A stretch of 6,839 nt of DNA from an uncultured Corynebacterium sp. Its GTDB lineage: Bacteria; Actinomycetota; Actinomycetes; Mycobacteriales; Mycobacteriaceae. This document shows, piece after piece, positions 1-5,907 of the stretch. The DNA is taken from contig CAMILJ010000109.1 of NCBI GenBank assembly GCA_946222625.1, positions 1 to 6,839 of the forward strand, in the 5' to 3' direction. The notes beneath the pieces are model-generated. The model searched no databases. It had not been told where the DNA came from and saw nothing but the letters and a program-made list of their open reading frames with translations. Numbering within the stretch: position 1 is the first letter of the stretch; the number at the start of each line of letters is the position of its first letter. Position numbers and translations under genes: made by a program.

Positions 1-1263
1 AGACAGGCCGTAGCCTTTGCCGATGTCGTGGTAGAGCCCCACCAAGAGCAGCAGATCGGGCCTCGCTACGGACGTGCGGGCTTCGGCGCACCGAGCGACG
101 GTAAGGATGGAATGATAGTCCACGGTATGGGAGTGCGTGCGCTCCCGAGGCAGCAATCCGCGGATGTGCTCCCACTCCGGAACGACTCGCTCCCACAGGC
201 CGTGAGCGTCCATCTCCTGAATGAGGCGCGGGGTATTGAGCGGTGAGGACAACAGGCTGAAGAAAGCATCCGTTGCAGCCGCCGGCCAGCGCTGTGGCAG
301 GTCTGGCAGCTCGCGTAGTTGTTCCCAAACGTGGGCGGGCACGCTTCTGCCCGATCGGGCCGCAGCGGCGGCGACGCGCAGGAGTAGCCAAGGCTCGCCC
401 AGGTCTGCGGTGCGGGCGAGTCTGATTTCGCCGCCAACGTCTACGACACCGATGTCGAGGGGCTTGCGGGTGCGGTTGTGGCTGCGCTTGGCCACCACTC
501 CCCTAGCCGTCGCTAGCGCCCTCTCGACGGCCCTATCCACCGCCGCGGCGGCGGTGACGACGGCAGCTGATAATTCATAGCGGTCGGCAAAGCCCAGCTC
601 ATGGGCGATCTCCGCGGCGAATTCGGGATCAAGTATGTCGCGGTGGCGGCGGGCGGTGACATGGAGGAGCGTGCGGACGTCGAGAAGCAGGGCCTGCTCT
701 TCCTCAAGCGCTGGGGCGTCCGCAAGGTTACCTAGGGCGAGCGCCCGGAGGAATTGGATATCGCGCAGACCGCCCCGCCCATTCTTGATATCCGGGTGGG
801 TCATCGTGGCCAAGGTGCCGGAACGGCGCCAGCGCGCAATAGCCAGGTCGACGAAGGCGTCAAAGTTGCTCTGCAAAAGGCGGCGCCACGAGGCATAGAC
901 CTGGGCGCGGGTGGAATCCACCAGCTGCTTGTCACCGGCGACGAAGGCCAGATCGAGTTGCGCGAAGCCGGCGGCGGGATCGGAACCGGCGATAGCGCCG
1001 AATTCGCGCGGGGTGCGCACCGCATAATCGAGCCGATACTTGGCATCCCAGATGGGATACCAGACCTCGGAAACGACGTCCTCGGGCAACTCCGTGTCAT
1101 CCGGGTGGAGGAGAATGAGGTCAAGATCGGAAAACGGGGTCATCGCGCGCCGAGCGAAGGAACCGGTGGCTGCAAGCGCACAGCCGGGCGGAAGCTGCAG
1201 GGACTGCGTGAGGCGCATCGCTGCAGCATAAGCGTCCTCACGCAGTTGAGCGGCCGTAGACAC
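1..1263 (-). CDS. glnD: PII-protein nucleotidyltransferase/nucleotidyl-removing enzyme GlnD (3' end cut by window)
   Basis: GlnD senses nitrogen status and adds a nucleotide to, or removes it from, the PII protein GlnK in the cytoplasm. The frame runs from GTG at 1263 without a stop to base 1, giving 421 residues; the family is usually near 700, so about 40% lies outside. Visible parts: a nucleotidyltransferase motif at residues 34-49 (GSFARRAMTPFSDLDL, with Asp46/Asp48 and a likely third carboxylate, Asp79), the family motif HPDIKNGRGGLRDIQ at 156-170, and the start of the HD hydrolase domain (HTVDYH at 379-384, HDIGKG at 412-417). The C-terminal ACT domains would be off-window. It is the last gene seen of amtB-glnK-glnD, 3 nt after the glnK stop. 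I see no good Shine-Dalgarno before the GTG, so it probably depends on coupling to glnK. Known in C. glutamicum (recalled): this enzyme adenylylates, rather than uridylylates, GlnK. The identity is secure; the exact start is less so. Confidence 0.93.
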   Translation of the reverse strand, partial: MSTAAQLREDAYAAAMRLTQSLQLPPGCALAATGSFARRAMTPFSDLDLILLHPDDTELPEDVVSEVWYPIWDAKYRLDYAVRTPREFGAIAGSDPAAGFAQLDLAFVAGDKQLVDSTRAQVYASWRRLLQSNFDAFVDLAIARWRRSGTLATMTHPDIKNGRGGLRDIQFLRALALGNLADAPALEEEQALLLDVRTLLHVTARRHRDILDPEFAAEIAHELGFADRYELSAAVVTAAAAVDRAVERALATARGVVAKRSHNRTRKPLDIGVVDVGGEIRLARTADLGEPWLLLRVAAAAARSGRSVPAHVWEQLRELPDLPQRWPAAATDAFFSLLSSPLNTPRLIQEMDAHGLWERVVPEWEHIRGLLPRERTHSHTVDYHSILTVARCAEARTSVARPDLLLLVGLYHDIGKGYGLS

Positions 1264-1266
1264 GTG

Positions 1267-1605
1267 TTACAGGGCCGCCTCGCCGCGCTCGCCGGTACGC
1301 ACGCGGATGACGTCCTCAACAGGAGTGATCCAGATCTTGCCGTCACCGATCTTTCCGGTGTAGGCGGCGTCCACGATGGTGGAGAGGATATCCTCCACCT
1401 GCTCGTCAGAGGTCACCACCTCGAGTTTGACCTTGGGCACGAAGTCGGTGGCGTACTCGGCGCCGCGGTAGACCTCGCTGTGGCCGCGCTGCTGGCCAAA
1501 TCCTTGGGTCTCGGTCACCGTCAGGCCGTGTACGTCGTGCTGTTCGAGGGCCTCACGGATGTCCGGCAGCGTGAACGGTTTGACGATGGCAGTGATGAGC
1601 TTCAT
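1267..1605 (-). CDS. glnK: Nitrogen regulatory PII protein GlnK
   Basis: GlnK is a trimeric cytoplasmic signal protein that binds ATP/ADP and 2-oxoglutarate and, in its unmodified form, blocks the AmtB channel. At 112 residues it has the standard PII length. The T-loop (about 37-55) carries GHSEVYRGAEY with Tyr51 as the modification site; the B-loop TGKIGDGK spans 83-90; Arg101 and Arg103 sit in the C-loop. The N-terminus MKLITAIVKPF is typical. The ATG lies 3 nt after the amtB stop, and its strong ribosome binding site (AAGGAG) is made from the last two sense codons of amtB, so translation of the two is probably coupled. GlnD, the likely modifying enzyme, follows 3 nt downstream. Known in C. 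glutamicum (recalled): adenylylated GlnK binds AmtR and releases it from DNA, so this gene would both report on and derepress its own operon. No residue looks abnormal. Confidence 0.97.
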   Translation of the reverse strand: MKLITAIVKPFTLPDIREALEQHDVHGLTVTETQGFGQQRGHSEVYRGAEYATDFVPKVKLEVVTSDEQVEDILSTIVDAAYTGKIGDGKIWITPVEDVIRVRTGERGEAAL

Positions 1606-1608
1606 CTG

Positions 1609-2994
1609 TTACTCCTTAGCTCCGGCGGTGTCGACCCGCGGCTGGACGGTTGGTGCAGGACTAATCCTAGCGTCGTGGGCGTGGCGGCGGTGCGACGCCA
1701 CGGATTCGCGGAAATCATACGCGGTCTCGCGGTGCTCGCCCAGGTCGATCCCCTGCGCTTCGTCCTCGATTCGCCAGCCCATGGTGGCGCGGATAAGGAG
1801 CGCCGCCAGCAGGGTGACGAGCCCCGACACCAGCATCGCAACAACCGCAATGAGCGTTTGAACGACGAGCAGATTGAGCCCTTCAGAGAAGTGACCGGTG
1901 AGGATGCCGTTATCCGTAGCGAAGAAGGCCAGGCCAATCGTGCCCCACAGTCCTGCGCACAGGTGGACGCCGACAACGTCCAGGGAATCATCAAAGCCCC
2001 AGCGATACTTCAGGCTGATGCACAGGCAGGCGATAATCCCACCGAGGAAGCCGAGGGCGATGGCACCAAGCGGGCTAAGTGCTCCTGCAGCCGGGGTGAT
2101 GGCGACGAGGCCTGCGATAGCTCCGGATGCAGCGCCGAGTGAAGTGGCGGCACGGTCACGGATTCGCTCCACCAACATCCAGCCGAGCATCGCGGCGGCC
2201 GCGGCGACGGTGGTGTTCAACCACGCCAAACCTGCAAGGCCATCCGCAGCGAAGGCGGAACCGCCGTTGAAACCGAACCAGCCGAACCACAGCAGTGCGG
2301 CGCCGAGCATCACCATCGGGAGGTTGTGGGGCCTATCGACGTGCTTCGGAAATCCCGCGCGTGGCCCCACGACAATCGCGAGGACTAGGGCCGCGGCTCC
2401 GGCAGAAATGTGCACGACGGTGCCACCAGCGAAGTCGATGGGAGCGATGAGCGCCTCACCTTCCGAGACACCGAAGAGCCACGCCGCGAGCGAGCGCGGG
2501 GCGTGGGAGAGAATTCCCCCTCCCCACACCATGTGGGCGAGTGGGAAATAGGCAAAAGTCACCCAGATACCCGCGAAGGTCAACCAAGCGGAGAACTTCA
2601 CACGGCCGGCAATGGCACCGGAAATAATAGCCGTCGAAATAATGGCGAAGGTAGCTTGGAAGCCGATATCGACGATGGCGGGGTAACCAGAACTTCCGAG
2701 GAGATACTCGTTGGAGGGGCCTGTGATCTGGCCGCGCAAGCCCAACGCTTCAAACGGGTCGCCGACTATTCCGGCAAAAGAGCTTCCCGCATAGGACATG
2801 GACCAGCCCCACAAGACATAGAGCACTGGCACGAGCGCGAGCGCGCCGAAGGACATCATCATCATGTTGAGGACGTGGCGATTGCCTGCCATGCCGCCAT
2901 AAAACAACGCCAATCCGGGGGTCATGAGCAACACCAATGATGCGCTGATCAACATCCACGCGGCATCACCGGAAGAGAATGCATCAGGAGTCAT
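1609..2994 (-). CDS. amtB: Ammonium transporter AmtB (Amt/MEP/Rh family)
   Basis: A trimeric inner-membrane channel for ammonium uptake. The 461-residue protein has the repeated hydrophobic segments expected of the 11-helix Amt fold. Key residues are present: the pore pair His195 (in DFAGGTVVHISAG, 187-199) and His344 (in GVHLCAGLWG, 342-351), the phenylalanine gate at Phe112/Phe116 (FQATF) and Phe242 (GFNGGSA, 241-247), Trp157, and the structural Asp187. The cytoplasmic tail has the usual conserved stretch (about 404-428, ending in an H-x-E-x-AY motif), followed by about 33 further hydrophilic residues that I do not recognise. The start ATG follows an AGAGG ribosome binding site with an 11-nt gap, slightly long. 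It is first in amtB-glnK-glnD, and two AmtR-type boxes and a GlxR-type box lie just upstream, so nitrogen-starvation induction is expected. The more distant paralogue AmtA is less likely, given the glnK-glnD linkage. Confidence 0.96.
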   Translation of the reverse strand: MTPDAFSSGDAAWMLISASLVLLMTPGLALFYGGMAGNRHVLNMMMMSFGALALVPVLYVLWGWSMSYAGSSFAGIVGDPFEALGLRGQITGPSNEYLLGSSGYPAIVDIGFQATFAIISTAIISGAIAGRVKFSAWLTFAGIWVTFAYFPLAHMVWGGGILSHAPRSLAAWLFGVSEGEALIAPIDFAGGTVVHISAGAAALVLAIVVGPRAGFPKHVDRPHNLPMVMLGAALLWFGWFGFNGGSAFAADGLAGLAWLNTTVAAAAAMLGWMLVERIRDRAATSLGAASGAIAGLVAITPAAGALSPLGAIALGFLGGIIACLCISLKYRWGFDDSLDVVGVHLCAGLWGTIGLAFFATDNGILTGHFSEGLNLLVVQTLIAVVAMLVSGLVTLLAALLIRATMGWRIEDEAQGIDLGEHRETAYDFRESVASHRRHAHDARISPAPTVQPRVDTAGAKE

Positions 2995-3005
2995 ACTTCA
3001 ACTAA

Positions 3006-3010
3006 CCTCT
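3006..3010 (-). promoter_or_regulatory. Ribosome binding site of amtB
   Basis: Reading on the minus strand, AGAGG lies 11 nt before the ATG at 2994. The gap is longer than the usual 5-9 nt. No other in-frame start nearby fits better, and the protein begins in the normal place for Amt proteins. The site lies only 3 nt from the core of the proximal AmtR box, so bound repressor would also cover the leader DNA. Confidence 0.5.
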
Positions 3011-3013
3011 TTT

Positions 3014-3027
3014 CTATAGCTTGATAG
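3014..3027. promoter_or_regulatory. AmtR operator, amtB-proximal box
   Basis: The sequence CTATAGCTTGATAG is CTAT-N6-ATAG, preceded by TTT, matching the corynebacterial AmtR consensus (tttCTAT-N6-ATAG, recalled from the C. glutamicum literature). AmtR is a TetR-family repressor of nitrogen-control genes. The box is centred about 26 bp upstream of the amtB start codon, where a bound dimer would block the promoter or early transcript. Together with the second box and the downstream genes the assignment is strong, although binding itself is inferred. Confidence 0.85.
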
Positions 3028-3038
3028 GTACAGTTCTT

Positions 3039-3067
3039 AAAATACCTATCGGCCTATAGATTTAGGA
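3039..3067 (-). promoter_or_regulatory. Tentative amtB promoter
   Basis: On the minus strand TATTTT (3039-3044), preceded by GG, resembles the loose corynebacterial -10 TANANT with one mismatch. A 17-nt spacer would put the -35 at 3062-3067 (TCCTAA), which is poor, as is common in this genus. This placement puts the distal AmtR box in the spacer and gives a leader of roughly 35-40 nt. TATAGA at 3013-3018 is an alternative -10 that would leave almost no leader. The sequence alone does not decide between them. Confidence 0.3.
3046..3059. promoter_or_regulatory. AmtR operator, amtB-distal box
   Basis: The sequence CTATCGGCCTATAG is a second CTAT-N6-ATAG palindrome, followed by AT as in the AmtR consensus. 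Its centre is 32 bp from that of the proximal box, close to three helical turns, so both repressor dimers would face the same side of the DNA. It directly abuts a possible -10 element (TATTTT on the minus strand, 3039-3044), which fits repression by promoter occlusion. Confidence 0.83.
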
Positions 3068-3074
3068 AGAAGAA

Positions 3075-3090
3075 TGAGTCATAGATCACA
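3075..3090. promoter_or_regulatory. Candidate GlxR (CRP-type) binding site
   Basis: Read on the minus strand, TGTGATCTATGACTCA matches the corynebacterial GlxR consensus TGTGA-NN-TA-NN-TCACA at 10 of 12 defined positions. The first half-site and the central TA are perfect; the second half-site has two changes. GlxR is the cAMP-responsive global regulator of Corynebacterium. The site is centred 30 bp upstream of the distal AmtR box, between the upstream terminator and the amtB promoter region. From memory GlxR has been linked to ammonium-assimilation genes in C. glutamicum; I cannot check that here. Confidence 0.6.
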
Positions 3091-3100
3091 TTTGGGATCT

Positions 3101-3134
3101 AAAAAAGCGGCGGGGCATTTCTGCCCTCGCCGCT
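3101..3134 (-). terminator. Intrinsic terminator of the mrp operon
   Basis: On the minus strand the 13-nt arm AGCGGCGAGGGCA (3134-3122) and the arm TGCCCCGCCGCT (3117-3106) pair over 12 bp with one bulged base, around a GAAA loop (3121-3118), followed by six T (3106-3101, sharing the last stem base). It starts 16 nt after the mrpG stop. There is no T-run on the other side, so it works only in the minus direction. It separates antiporter transcription from the amtB control region. Confidence 0.92.
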
Positions 3135-3150
3135 CACTTAAACGTGCGCT

Positions 3151-3519
3151 CTAGACTTCCTCCTCGGAGGCTTCCACGGTCTGCGCTTGCTGGCGCATAC
3201 GTTTGGCGTACTTCACATCCGTGACGGTCACGCCGTAGATGGAACGACCCATGTAAAAAGAGCCCACCGAACCGATGATCCACACGCCGAAACAAGCAAT
3301 GAGGACACGGACTAGCGACCACAGCGAGAACCCGTTCTCGGCAAAGTCAACGACCAGCTTCGCCACGAGCAGAAGCGGGACAGCCAAACCAACCGTCGGC
3401 CCCAGCAAGTTGACGCGGGTCAAGGCATCGGGCGCTCGCCACAAAGCGATGGCTGTCGCGATAACCAGGACCGTGGCCACAACCAGCAGAACCGAAGCAA
3501 TAATCTCCGCAATAGTCAT
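3151..3519 (-). CDS. mrpG: Monovalent cation/H+ antiporter subunit G (MrpG/MnhG)
   Basis: A small integral membrane subunit of the Mrp (also named Mnh) antiporter, which exchanges cytoplasmic Na+ or K+ for external protons. It has 122 residues, in the family range. There are three hydrophobic segments (about 5-26, 38-58 and 66-90), and after the first comes the family signature RAPDALTRVN (28-37; the family pattern is R-x-PD-x-x-TR). A charged cytoplasmic tail of about 25 residues ends in acidic amino acids. The ATG follows a very strong AGGAGGT ribosome binding site and lies 4 nt after the mrpF stop. It is the last gene of its operon; the terminator follows directly. Nothing in it looks degenerate. 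Confidence 0.93.
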   Translation of the reverse strand: MTIAEIIASVLLVVATVLVIATAIALWRAPDALTRVNLLGPTVGLAVPLLLVAKLVVDFAENGFSLWSLVRVLIACFGVWIIGSVGSFYMGRSIYGVTVTDVKYAKRMRQQAQTVEASEEEV

Positions 3520-3523
3520 GGTT

Positions 3524-3814
3524 TTACCTCCTGCCCTTCGAGATGATGCGGGCCATCGACAACGTCGGCAGCACGCCCGCCGCGATGCCTGCGAGCATCG
3601 CGATGTCGTAGACGATGGACGCGTGGTTAGTCATCGCCCACGCAAAGTACATGCACATCATGCCGTAGAAGACCATGTCACTCATCACGGTGCGGGTGAG
3701 CTCATCGCGGGACCGCAACGCCAACACCAACGCCGAGCACACCGATGCACCAATGAGGAACACACAGACAAAGACAACCCAGTGAAAGGCGCTCATCGAG
3801 GAAAAATCAATCAC
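3524..3814 (-). CDS. mrpF: Monovalent cation/H+ antiporter subunit F (MrpF/MnhF)
   Basis: A small membrane subunit of the Mrp antiporter, 96 residues with three predicted helices (about 11-33, 44-62 and 68-88). The conserved acidic positions appear to be Asp46 and Asp70, although the usual DRV-x-x-x-D motif after helix 1 is diverged here (SRDELTRTVMSD, 35-46). The start is GTG at 3814, whose GTGA overlaps the TGA stop of mrpE by 4 nt, with AAAGGA upstream as ribosome binding site. An ATG at codon 7 is a possible alternative start. Its position between E and G and its length settle the identity more than the motif does. Confidence 0.88.
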   Translation of the reverse strand: MIDFSSMSAFHWVVFVCVFLIGASVCSALVLALRSRDELTRTVMSDMVFYGMMCMYFAWAMTNHASIVYDIAMLAGIAAGVLPTLSMARIISKGRR

Positions 3815-4365
3815 TTCTTATCATCCTTTCGGGCGTCTTTGCCCGGCACGACCTGCCGCAGCGGCCACACGGAATACTTCTCCACGTCGTTCGCTGCCAG
3901 CGGGGTATCGTCGGTCTTCGCGATATCGGGAGCGCGCATATGGCGGCCCAGTGTATCCAGCGGATACTCGTAGAACGTTGGGGCGAGCTCCTCCGTCGGT
4001 CCCTGGCCAGGCACGCCATAATCGATGCCCTTCACTCGTGGCGCGAGGTGCTCCTCCATGTCCGCGAGGTCCGCCATGACGCTGGCGGGGTCATCGCCCA
4101 TCACGGCTTGAACCAGCACGATGCGCGGAAGACCTTCTGCCACCGGCTCGCGCAAGCCCAACGACAAGGTGCCCGGCGTTGCTGTAATGGACGAGGTGAA
4201 CCAGAAGATCTCCCACGCGCTCGTCACACGCAAGGGGTACCGAAGCACCACTGGGCGATAGTTGTTATGCGGTTTGAAGGATTCCATGGCGAGCGAAAAG
4301 CCCGCGACGAAGATTTCTTTAATCAGCCACAACGCGTAGACAACTGCATGCACAGCACTCTTCAT
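3811..4365 (-). CDS. mrpE: Monovalent cation/H+ antiporter subunit E (MrpE/MnhE)
   Basis: A membrane subunit needed for assembly or activity of the Mrp antiporter. It has 184 residues. Two hydrophobic stretches (about 5-27 and 39-62) are followed by the family motif ITATPGT (60-66) and a short cytoplasmic domain (about 80-107) in the place of the typical MrpE C-terminal domain. Beyond that lies an extra hydrophilic tail of about 72 residues (113-184), rich in Pro, Asp and Lys, which I do not recognise. The ATG directly follows the mrpD stop (TAAATG), with an AGGAGG ribosome binding site 8-9 nt upstream inside mrpD. The gene ends by overlapping the mrpF start. Confidence 0.92.
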   Translation of the reverse strand: MKSAVHAVVYALWLIKEIFVAGFSLAMESFKPHNNYRPVVLRYPLRVTSAWEIFWFTSSITATPGTLSLGLREPVAEGLPRIVLVQAVMGDDPASVMADLADMEEHLAPRVKGIDYGVPGQGPTEELAPTFYEYPLDTLGRHMRAPDIAKTDDTPLAANDVEKYSVWPLRQVVPGKDARKDDKK

Positions 4366-5907
4366 TTAACGGCCCTCCTGGAGTGAGTCGATATCGGGTA
4401 GGGCTACGGGGTCGTCGCCAAGCACTGCGTGTGCGTAGGCCTCCGTGTCCAACAAATCCTCCGATGCCTCCATGGTGACACTAATGACCGGCCCGGACAG
4501 GATGAACATGGTCAGCGAGCCCAAGATCAACGCCGCCGAGGGAGCCATCAGCTTCTTGCGAATCACAAGTTCATCGGGCACCTTCTCCTTGGGCAGGTCC
4601 TTGCCCCAGAAGACGCGGCGCCACACACGCAGCATGGCCAGGAACGCCGCGAAGGAGGCGATGATAATCACCGTGATAACGGTCCAGGCCCATCCCCCGC
4701 CGGTACGGGCGATTTCGGCGACGATGAGGACCTTGCCCCACATACCGGAGAAAGGCGGGAAGCCCACGACGGAAAAGGCACCAGCGGCGAAGATCCACGC
4801 GATAATCGGATCACGGCGCGCCAAGCCAGAAAGCTTGTTGAGCCTGCCCGTACCGTACGTCTCCTCGATAGCACCAGAAGCCAAGATGAGGGAGCCCACC
4901 GTGAGCATGTGGTGAATCGTGTAGAGAATGCCGGCAGCCAACGCGCGCTGCGCATCGTGGGTAGTGAAGGCCATCATCACGAGGATGAAGGGCATACCAT
5001 TGAGCATCTGGTAGCCCAGCACGCGGCGGATGGAGTTCTCAGCCAAGCCACCGAAAGCGCCAACCAGCATGGAGATGATCATGACGACGATGATGAGTGT
5101 CCCCCACCGCTGGTCCATATCGAAAAGCTGCACCCACAGGCGGTAGAGCATGTACACCGCAACCTTGGTGTGCAGGCCGGAGAACAGGCCCATGACGGCA
5201 GCCGACGTACCCGGGTAGGTGCGCGGCAGCCAGGATTGCACGGGGAACACGCCGGCCTTCGCGGCGATGGCGATAACGATGATGCCGGAAGCCACCGTCA
5301 CCGGCCCGTTGCCGGCGGCAGCACCCGTCAGCGCCGCCAAGTTAACCACGCCCGTAACCGAATAGATATAGCCCACGCCGACAACAAGCAGCGTGGAGGC
5401 GAACAGATTGACCAGCACGAAAGCGCGGCCTGCGGCCAAGCGCGACCACGTACCCGACATCGTTATGAGGCCGTAGGACGGCAACAGCATGACCTCAATG
5501 AACACGAAGAAGTTAAAGAGATCGGCGGTCAGGAGTGCGCCGCACACGCCGGTGATCAAGATAAGCGTCAGCGACGGGTAGTAGCGAGACTTGGTCTCAC
5601 CGCCAACGATGGCAAACCAGTTAGCGCCGAAGGCCACGATCATCGTCGTGATGAGCATGAGAGCAGAGAAGGTGTCGGCAGCAAAAGCGATACCCGCGTT
5701 GCCCACGTAATTGCCCACCGTGTGCGCCACCACGCCGTTGTTCATGGTGTAGAGCAGCAGCGCGAAGGAGGCGAAGATACCCACGCCCGGCACGATGAGC
5801 ATGATGGCATCGCGCACACGGTGCCACGGTGCGAGCAGTGCCAGCGCCGCTGATACCAGGGGAACCGCTGGGAAGAGCGGAAGAAGAGCGCTTACAGTGT
5901 CATACAT
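4366..5907 (-). CDS. mrpD: Monovalent cation/H+ antiporter subunit D (MrpD/MnhD)
   Basis: One of the two large ion-translocating subunits of the Mrp antiporter, related to the proton-pumping subunits of respiratory complex I (NuoM/NuoN type). It has 513 residues, normal for the family, with about 14 hydrophobic segments. The family's proton-path residues are seen: Glu138 in FVFIEVMLLPSYG (134-146), Lys217 in AAKAGVFPVQSWLP (215-228) and Lys248 in GLHTKVAVY (244-252). A soluble tail of about 35 residues rich in Asp and Glu follows the last helix. The ATG directly follows the mrpC stop (TAAATG), with the purine-rich GGGGGAGAAG as ribosome binding site; the stop abuts the mrpE start. A complex I subunit is ruled out by the C, E, F and G neighbours. 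Confidence 0.95.
   Translation of the reverse strand: MYDTVSALLPLFPAVPLVSAALALLAPWHRVRDAIMLIVPGVGIFASFALLLYTMNNGVVAHTVGNYVGNAGIAFAADTFSALMLITTMIVAFGANWFAIVGGETKSRYYPSLTLILITGVCGALLTADLFNFFVFIEVMLLPSYGLITMSGTWSRLAAGRAFVLVNLFASTLLVVGVGYIYSVTGVVNLAALTGAAAGNGPVTVASGIIVIAIAAKAGVFPVQSWLPRTYPGTSAAVMGLFSGLHTKVAVYMLYRLWVQLFDMDQRWGTLIIVVMIISMLVGAFGGLAENSIRRVLGYQMLNGMPFILVMMAFTTHDAQRALAAGILYTIHHMLTVGSLILASGAIEETYGTGRLNKLSGLARRDPIIAWIFAAGAFSVVGFPPFSGMWGKVLIVAEIARTGGGWAWTVITVIIIASFAAFLAMLRVWRRVFWGKDLPKEKVPDELVIRKKLMAPSAALILGSLTMFILSGPVISVTMEASEDLLDTEAYAHAVLGDDPVALPDIDSLQEGR

Noticed and set aside
66..437. A 123-codon minus-strand frame inside glnD
   Set aside because: It is out of frame with glnD, which continues uninterrupted from GTG 1263 to the window edge with its domain motifs intact, so there is no frameshift and no second gene.
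1264..1608. A separate promoter or terminator between amtB, glnK and glnD
   Set aside because: The spacers are only 3 nt and no hairpin with a T-run or promoter-like pair was seen; the three genes form one operon.
754..2142. A 462-codon open frame on the plus strand across glnD, glnK and amtB
   Set aside because: It spans three clearly recognised genes on the other strand, has low-complexity Gly/Asp/Glu/Arg composition and resembles no family I know.
1898..2551. A 217-codon open frame on the plus strand opposite amtB
   Set aside because: Ala/Pro/Ser-rich sequence typical of a shadow frame, within the fully supported amtB gene.
3083..3100. A short inverted repeat (AGATC, 8 nt, GATCT) in the amtB upstream region
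   Set aside because: The arms are close to 5 bp only and overlap the better-supported GlxR-type site; likely chance.
4429..5853. A 474-codon open frame on the plus strand opposite mrpD
   Set aside because: The predicted protein is rich in His, Arg, Asp, Glu and Gln with no recognisable fold, as expected of the complement of a hydrophobic membrane protein gene in GC-rich DNA; mrpD has clear family residues.
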